Part shown: positions 1 through 4,047 of the stretch, piece by piece
How the letters are laid out: every line of letters starts with the position of its first letter
Numbering within the stretch: the stretch's first letter is position 1
DNA from: DASXUX01 sp036504595
GTDB taxonomy: Bacteria; Planctomycetota; SZUA-567; H5-PLA8
Direction: 5' to 3'
Assembly: GCA_036504595.1 (NCBI GenBank)
Contig: DASXUX010000096.1
Coordinates: 1-6,410 of the forward strand
DNA length: 6,410 bases
Program-made: the position numbers and the translations under genes
The notes under the pieces: generated by a model
Seen by the model: the letters and a program-made list of their open reading frames with translations, nothing else
Database searches by the model: none
What the model was told of the DNA's origin: nothing

Positions 1-1548
1 GCCGGGAGACTTGTTAGCGAAGCGGTTGTTCTCCCTGGAGTCTCCTTCTGGCTGGGACAGACCGAGTTCCGCGTTATCGCTCTGGCCCCAGAGGACGGGC
101 GCGTTACAAATGCCGAGGTCCTGGGTTCGAATACGGGCCCAGACCGAGACGAGTCCGCAGCAGAAACGGTTGTCAAACTGGCCGAGCTTCTCAAGGCGGA
201 GAACCTCCCGACATTGCGCCAGAAGACTGTCGCCATGGCTGCATACTGTGTCGAGGGCGCGCGGGGTTTCCTGGCGGAAGTGCTGAATGACAGGGAGTTG
301 GTTCTGTCGGCCAAGCTGCGCTTCGCTTCGGACGAGGCAGCTTTGGCGGAGTCCTGCCGTGAGGTCATTGACCGCTGCCTGGAAACGCGGGAACTCGTGT
401 TCGCCTCGGGCCTGAAGCCGCAGCCTGGGCAGGCAGAGAATCCCAACCCACTGGCGCGATACGCGGTGGCAGCCTGTGTTCCCATACTCGACGAGCGTGA
501 TCGCGTGAAGGCCATCTTGTACGTCGATCACTTCCTCGACAAGGGAACTCACAGTGTTCGGGCGGCGGAGTTCTTGGTATGGCTGGCATACTACTACAGA
601 CTCATCGCAGCCAATCTCAGCCTGCGAGCCCAACTTGAGGAGCGCGTCACACGATTGGCGCGTTCCGTGCGCGACTCAGCAGGCATGGTGGCCGAGTCTC
701 TCGCCATGCGGCAAGTGCTGGAACGCGCACGACGCATTGCCGCAAGCGATGTCCCAGTGCTCATCCTCGGCGAGACCGGCGTGGGAAAGGAGATGCTCGC
801 AAAGTTCATCCACGAACAGTCGGCGCGGCGAGGCAAGCCTTTTGAGGCAATCAACGTCTCCGGATTTTCCGACAGTCTGTTCGAGTCCGAGATGTTCGGT
901 CATGTCAAAGGGGCCTTTACGGGGGCAATTGGCTACCGCGCCGGTGCGTTCGAGCGCGCCATCGGCGGCACGCTGTTCCTGGACGAGGTTGGCGACCTGC
1001 CCGCGCACTTGCAGGTGAAGCTGCTGCGGGCGCTCTCAACCCATTCCGTGCGGCCTGTCGGCGCGGACGTAGACTTGCCTGTAGACGTCAGGCTACTCTT
1101 CGCCACGAGTCAGAAGCCTCGTAAACTGCGAAAAGACTTCTACCACCGCATCAACGGCATTGACGTGCGGATTCCACCACTGCGGGAACGACGCGACGAC
1201 ATCGTCCCGCTGGCCCGGCACTTCCTGCTCAAATATGGCGGCACCGATAAACGGTTGTCCCCGGCCGCCGAAAAGAGGCTGTTGGAGTACGCATGGCCTG
1301 GCAATGTCCGCGAGCTAGAGAAGGTGGTCCAGGCCACGACCGTTCTATGCGCAGCGGCTGAGATTGCGCCAGAGGATATCGAGTTGAGACACGCCGAATC
1401 GCCTTCGCAGCATCTTGAGGACGTGGAGCGGCGGCACATCGCTAGAGTCCTGCGACAGCAGGATGGCAACAGAACGCGCGCGGCGAAAGTCTTAGGAATA
1501 GCCCTCAGCACGCTGCACTTAAAGATCAAGAAGTACAAACTGGATTGA
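1..1548 (+). CDS. Sigma54-dependent transcriptional activator (FHA-GAF-AAA+-Fis HTH), 5' truncated by window edge
   Basis: Bacterial enhancer-binding protein expected to bind upstream DNA and use ATP to remodel sigma54-RNA polymerase in the cytoplasm. The frame has no stop back to base 1, so the start is outside the window; a TTG at 214 is in frame but would cut through the sensory region. Of 515 visible residues, 1-29 look like the last strands of an FHA domain (FWLGQTEFRV), and about 65-205 like a GAF domain (LYVD at 173-176). A short helical linker follows, then the AAA+ core: Walker A GETGVGKE 257-264, GAFTGA 304-309 (sigma54 contact loop), Walker B FLDE ending at 328-329, arginine-finger region LRKDFYHRI 376-384, and PPLRERRDDI. 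A Fis-type helix-turn-helix fills about 489-515. The segment between sensor I (ATSQ) and LRKDF is several residues shorter than usual. FHA suggests control by a Ser/Thr kinase and GAF a small ligand; both are inferred from the family. Targets are unknown. Confidence 0.95.
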   Translation, partial: AGRLVSEAVVLPGVSFWLGQTEFRVIALAPEDGRVTNAEVLGSNTGPDRDESAAETVVKLAELLKAENLPTLRQKTVAMAAYCVEGARGFLAEVLNDRELVLSAKLRFASDEAALAESCREVIDRCLETRELVFASGLKPQPGQAENPNPLARYAVAACVPILDERDRVKAILYVDHFLDKGTHSVRAAEFLVWLAYYYRLIAANLSLRAQLEERVTRLARSVRDSAGMVAESLAMRQVLERARRIAASDVPVLILGETGVGKEMLAKFIHEQSARRGKPFEAINVSGFSDSLFESEMFGHVKGAFTGAIGYRAGAFERAIGGTLFLDEVGDLPAHLQVKLLRALSTHSVRPVGADVDLPVDVRLLFATSQKPRKLRKDFYHRINGIDVRIPPLRERRDDIVPLARHFLLKYGGTDKRLSPAAEKRLLEYAWPGNVRELEKVVQATTVLCAAAEIAPEDIELRHAESPSQHLEDVERRHIARVLRQQDGNRTRAAKVLGIALSTLHLKIKKYKLD

Positions 1549-1826
1549 CACTGCGGTGCACAAAGGTCAGCAAAAAATGGAACTTCAACAACCTCACTGC
1601 GGAGGTGACCTGTTTGCGCCCAGATGCGCCGACCCTTCTGGTGACGGGCGGCGGCTGCGGCCTCGGTGATTTGGATAGCGTGGTCAAGGCTTTGGCGGAC
1701 GCTCGCCCCAACATTCAATTGATGGCTGTTGCGGGGAACAACCGGAAGCTGCATGCCTCATTGCTGAAGCTCGCGGCGCAATACCACCGCCGAGTCGTCC
1801 CCCTCCCCAGCATAAACCCGCCGTAG
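1545..1826 (+). pseudogene. Glycosyltransferase fragment (GT28 / MGDG-synthase-like)
   Basis: An open frame of 93 codons starts at a TTG overlapping the regulator's TGA by 4 nt. No convincing ribosome-binding site precedes it. From about 1609 the translation reads RPDAPTLLVTGGGCGLGDL, then a helix, then LMAVAGNNRKLHASL. This resembles the start of the C-terminal nucleotide-sugar-binding half of diacylglycerol glycosyltransferases (MGDG synthase / UgtP type, GT28): glycine-rich loop, helix, then a cGrNekL-like motif. A whole enzyme is about 370-400 residues; here only about 60 match, without the N-terminal acceptor domain or the downstream sugar-binding residues. The first 21 residues do not look like the family. 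After about 1790 the DNA belongs to the opposite-strand lyase-like gene and the frame stops at 1824-1826. I infer a dead remnant left by a rearrangement. The family call rests on motif memory; an unrelated small Rossmann-like ORF is possible. Confidence 0.5.
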
Positions 1827-2092
1827 TAGTACTGCCCTTTTCCGCTTAACGTTTCACTGGTCGTGCGCGTGCCCTCACAATCATAGGTGTACGCCACCGA
1901 GTTGAGCCGCCCGGTGTTCTTGACGATGACAATGGAAACGATGCCATTGGACATCGTCACCGTACCGTCCTGATTGTCGGTGACGGCCACGTTCGGCCCT
2001 GTTCCCGTGCCGCCGCCGGGGATGTTTGCTGCGCATGCCGTTTGAGCGCCAATCAGCAGCAGGGCGGTGAGGAGGAGTCGTGCAATCATCAT
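1715..2092 (-). pseudogene. 5' fragment of a secreted PL4-like (rhamnogalacturonan-lyase-like) gene
   Basis: The start is well supported: two consecutive ATG codons (2092, 2089) follow AAAGG at 2104-2100 with 7 nt spacing. Residues 1-22 form a signal peptide (MMIAR, then a leucine-rich core, ending TACAA); the Cys at 20 lacks a canonical lipobox. A Gly-rich linker leads to VAVTDNQDGTVTMSNGIVSI and later GQYYYGGFMLG. That resembles the N-terminal beta-sandwich opening of family 4 polysaccharide lyases and their uncharacterised relatives (tdng.tvtLsNGiv..ti.k..g.i.sl.y). Such enzymes are several hundred residues long; here the match ends near residue 98 (about 1800). The remaining codons are the antisense of the glycosyltransferase remnant and run to a chance stop at 1715. 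The 5' end therefore looks genuine and the body of the gene is missing. Any product would be exported but lack the lyase's catalytic part. PL4 membership is moderate; the signal peptide and truncation are more secure. Confidence 0.55.
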
Positions 2093-2099
2093 TTCGCGA

Positions 2100-2104
2100 C
2101 CTTT
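2100..2104 (-). promoter_or_regulatory. Ribosome-binding site of the truncated lyase-like gene
   Basis: AAAGG on the minus strand, 7 nt before the first of two ATG codons at 2092. It supports this as a once-functional translation start, even though the gene body is lost. Confidence 0.6.
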
Positions 2105-2141
2105 CGTTTTCTTCGTGCAGCAGCAATCACGGCACCTCCAT

Positions 2142-2171
2142 ACAGTAACCCGCGATGAAAACCAGTGTCAG
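2142..2171 (-). promoter_or_regulatory. Possible sigma70-type promoter for the truncated lyase-like gene
   Basis: On the minus strand CTGACA (2171-2166, five of six matches to the -35 consensus) is followed after 18 nt by TACTGT (2147-2142), a weak -10 box keeping only TA and the final T. It sits about 50 nt upstream of the ATG at 2092. The -10 box is poor, so this is only a candidate. Confidence 0.2.
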
Positions 2172-2659
2172 CGAATTCATTTCCCGGCCGAATTGATTGG
2201 TTGGACACACCGTTCCGGTTCGCCCGCGTGCCTTAAACGGGCCAAGGGTGTGTTAAGGCGAACAAACGAAAGATGCCGGACTTCTTTTCGAGGAGGGTCT
2301 CTAACGGTTCCCCTGCATATTTTTTCCCGGTCAGCGCAAATCCGCGATCCTTCCCGGTGGCGTGCTTCACCTGTTCCGAATCTGAATGATCCGTGCACGT
2401 GATCGGCGCCGACTGCGAACCTGCTCGGAGCCTCCGGGTCCCGCAAAATAATTCGGCACGCGTGACGTATCCGTAAAATGTAACCGATCAGTGCGCTTAC
2501 GGCTATGGATCAAAGCACGCGTACCGTGAGTGCGTTCCGCGTTCTGCAAATCAGGTATGGTACTGGTGAAGATCGAAGGGGATTGTTAACGGAGAGAACT
2601 CAGATATCCGTCAGGTAACTGCCCCATCGAATCACATGCGCAAAAAAGGGTGGTCAATG

Positions 2660-2699
2660 GATCGTTCCACGGCCCGAAGTCTTTAACAGGAGAACGATC
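2660..2699. repeat. Spaced inverted repeat, 8-bp arms
   Basis: GATCGTTC (2660-2667) and GAACGATC (2692-2699) are perfect reverse complements separated by 24 nt. On the minus strand the structure is followed, 12 nt later, by six T residues (2647-2642). That is downstream of the two-gene operon ending at 2925, so it could act in transcription ending. The long loop and the gap before the T run make it a poor intrinsic terminator. Confidence 0.35.
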
Positions 2700-2777
2700 A
2701 GCGGCAGGGAAGTGTAAAGCAAGGACGCTGGTTACAAATATAGACCAGCATCGGCCAGGTCCCAGCGGACACCGGAT

Positions 2778-2792
2778 TTACCGGTCCGGTAA
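2778..2792. repeat. 15-bp palindrome TTACCGG-T-CCGGTAA
   Basis: Perfect 7-bp arms around a single T, preceded by a further ACCGG at 2771-2775 so that the half-site recurs. The size and symmetry fit a dimeric regulator's operator, but no gene start lies next to it: the 204-aa gene ends at 2925 and runs towards it. Function unknown; chance occurrence remains possible. Confidence 0.35.
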
Positions 2793-2924
2793 TGGTGAGG
2801 GCTTGGCGAGACTGGTGCGAGAGGTGGCCCGCCGGCAACGTGGTCGATGGGTTCACCAGTGCCATCACAGCAGGCTGAGGCGCGAAGCCGGTTCCGAGCG
2901 GGCATGTGCGCGCTGGCGCTTGTT

Positions 2925-3539
2925 CTATACAACGACGATATTGGCCCAAATCATGTCTCTTGGCAGTTCTCCCTGTCGGATCCTGCAGTTCAAAATTCTA
3001 TCTGCAGCATCTTTATAATCTTCCCGTGAGGTAGTTCCAGAGGCCACGAGGTCGCACCAGTTGTCAATGGCAGCTTTGCCTGGTTCCGGGGCTCTCTCGC
3101 GGCGTACCATCGCCGACAGAAACTCCGCCAGCAGTTCGCAACGGGGTCTTTCCCGTGCGCGTTTGATGGTGACGATCATTCTGCTCTGCCAGGAGCCGCC
3201 CTGATTGTTGCGGGCGTGGCAGAGAGCGTTGATGCAAATTGCACGAAGGAACGGAGGTGCCCACTCACCCGGATCGATGCTGCGAAAAAGAATGAGACCT
3301 GTCTGCCGATAGACGACTGCAGCATACGATTGCATTGGCAAACTTAGTTGTTGGCCATGCCACATGGCCGTGATTGCAGCAGCGGAGAATATTTCTGAAT
3401 CCCAGGCGATTGTCCAAAGGTGCTTTGGATCCCAGCCCCGAGCGACGAATCGTCGGCTCCAGTCGAACTGCTGCCGGAGGAACTGGCTGGAATGCAGGCG
3501 GCCATTAAGTACGGGCGTTCTTCGTTGAGTTGCGTTCAT
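2925..3539 (-). CDS. Hypothetical protein, 204 aa (second gene of a two-gene operon)
   Basis: I do not recognise this family. The start is the ATG at 3539, preceded by AAAGGA (3554-3549) with 9 nt spacing; the frame is open further upstream but has no comparable start there. The product is soluble-looking: no signal peptide or membrane segment, rich in Arg and Trp, predicted mostly helical. The N-terminal part (QFLRQQFDWSRRFVARGW, WDPKHLWTIAWDSE) is aromatic-rich; the middle contains two Cys in ICINALCHAR; the C-terminal part (about 145-204) has helices such as CELLAEFLSAMVRRE and the ending DMIWANIVVV. Codon use is mixed, with many A/T-ending codons, unlike the GC-rich regulator and repeat protein. 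That fits horizontally acquired or accessory DNA. It follows the 108-aa gene by 14 nt, and the shared stop/ribosome-binding-site base suggests translational coupling. It could be a small accessory or phage-derived protein; no function is claimed. Confidence 0.6.
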   Translation of the reverse strand: MNATQRRTPVLNGRLHSSQFLRQQFDWSRRFVARGWDPKHLWTIAWDSEIFSAAAITAMWHGQQLSLPMQSYAAVVYRQTGLILFRSIDPGEWAPPFLRAICINALCHARNNQGGSWQSRMIVTIKRARERPRCELLAEFLSAMVRRERAPEPGKAAIDNWCDLVASGTTSREDYKDAADRILNCRIRQGELPRDMIWANIVVV

Positions 3540-3548
3540 GACTGGTGA

Positions 3549-3554
3549 TCCTTT
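3549..3554 (-). promoter_or_regulatory. Ribosome-binding site of the 204-aa gene
   Basis: AAAGGA on the minus strand, 9 nt before the ATG at 3539. Its first A is the last base of the upstream gene's TGA (3556-3554), so ribosomes ending the 108-aa frame would stop on this site. It decides the start over longer in-frame alternatives. Confidence 0.65.
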
Positions 3555-3880
3555 CACAGCGATTTGGTTGTTTCCTGCCCTGGCAAGGTGGCACGCACAA
3601 TTGCCAGAATTTGAGCTCTGGCTCGTTTTGACAGGGCTGGCCATGCACTGGCGACCTCAACCATATCACAGTCGGAGCAGTACACACCGGTTACACATTT
3701 TGGATGCGTGGGGCTGCTCCCGACCTGCACCGAATTGCTGCCGGGCTGCACAGGCTGAGGAGGGATAAGTTGTTGGGGTGTGTGGGGATGTGCTTCAAAC
3801 TGCGCAGCGGTGCTACTTCGCTGCGCTTTCGTGCTACGTTCCTGTAAGTCGTTTGAAAACTCGGGGCGACTGGACACCAA
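3554..3880 (-). CDS. Hypothetical small protein, 108 aa, with AWPxL...ILAIV tail
   Basis: The frame opens after a stop at 3892-3890. Possible starts are TTG 3880 or GTG 3877, neither with a clear ribosome-binding site, so this may be a true small gene or the 3' remnant of a longer one. Residues 1-60 are low-complexity (Ser, Gln, Pro, His) and probably disordered. A Cys cluster follows (C62, C68, C71; CVTGVYCSDC) and then a conserved-looking amphipathic tail (75-97, VASAWPALSKRARAQILAIV). From memory, similar tails (xxAWPxLPxxxRxxILALV) occur at the ends of small ORFs and tyrosine recombinases in Planctomycetota and Verrucomicrobiota. That is a recollection, not a search, and no catalytic R-H-R-Y residues are visible here. 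It is 14 nt upstream of the 204-aa gene and probably co-transcribed with it. The Cys cluster could bind a metal but is too incomplete to call a zinc finger. Confidence 0.5.
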   Translation of the reverse strand: MVSSRPEFSNDLQERSTKAQRSSTAAQFEAHPHTPQQLIPPQPVQPGSNSVQVGSSPTHPKCVTGVYCSDCDMVEVASAWPALSKRARAQILAIVRATLPGQETTKSL

Positions 3881-3990
3881 TTGAACTTTTTATGAGGGAG
3901 GCGTTCGGTTTGGAGCCTGCCGTTGCACGGCTGATCGCGGCGGCGTGATGCCCCCCAGAACCCGCCGGGCAGCCACATTGGCCGTGAACA

Positions 3991-4018
3991 GACCGGCGAC
4001 CCGTGTGCGCTGCCGGTC
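3991..4018. repeat. Inverted repeat GACCGGC / GCCGGTC between convergent-side gene ends
   Basis: Perfect 7-bp GC-rich arms (3991-3997 and 4012-4018) with a 14-nt loop lie 30 nt downstream of the repeat protein's stop on the minus strand. It could stabilise the end of that transcript, but no T run follows on the minus strand, so it is not a classical terminator. The rest of the 3893-4047 gap shows nothing else I can support. Confidence 0.35.
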
Positions 4019-4047
4019 CCGTTCCATTTTTGGGATGTCGGCAGGTG

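Larger units (their letters stand above)
2093..2924. other. 832-bp stretch without a convincing gene
   Basis: Six-frame reading gives only short frames of unnatural composition (rich in Arg, Ser and Pro, no domain-like pattern), with no start that has both a good ribosome-binding site and a protein-like continuation. Base composition is visibly more AT-rich than in the regulator or the repeat protein. It contains the 5' leader of the lyase-like fragment (about 2093-2200) and several short palindromes (2392-2399, 2403-2412, 2778-2792) plus a spaced inverted repeat (2660-2699). No tRNA, CRISPR-type repeat or clear insertion-sequence end was found. It may be the decayed remains of genes or a non-coding accessory spacer. 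Confidence 0.6.

Noticed and set aside
121..150. GGTTCGAAT, the tRNA T-loop signature
   Set aside because: The flanking 5-nt arms do not pair, no acceptor, D or anticodon arms surround it, and it lies inside the continuous FHA-GAF coding frame.
214..216. TTG at 214 as the start of the sigma54 regulator
   Set aside because: The frame stays open and protein-like back to base 1, with FHA-like strands, so the real start lies outside the window.
2287..2330. Possible intrinsic terminator before the T run at 2322-2328 (+)
   Set aside because: Only about 4 bp of stem with a long loop can be drawn, and no plus-strand gene ends upstream of it.
2642..2699. Minus-strand hairpin plus T6 as the terminator of the two-gene operon
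   Set aside because: The 8-bp arms are real, but the 24-nt loop and 12-nt gap before the T run do not fit an intrinsic terminator; kept only as an inverted repeat.
2650..3018. Plus-strand 122-codon frame opposite the end of the 204-aa gene
   Set aside because: No ribosome-binding site, unnatural Arg/His/Ser-rich composition, and overlap with the better-supported minus-strand gene.
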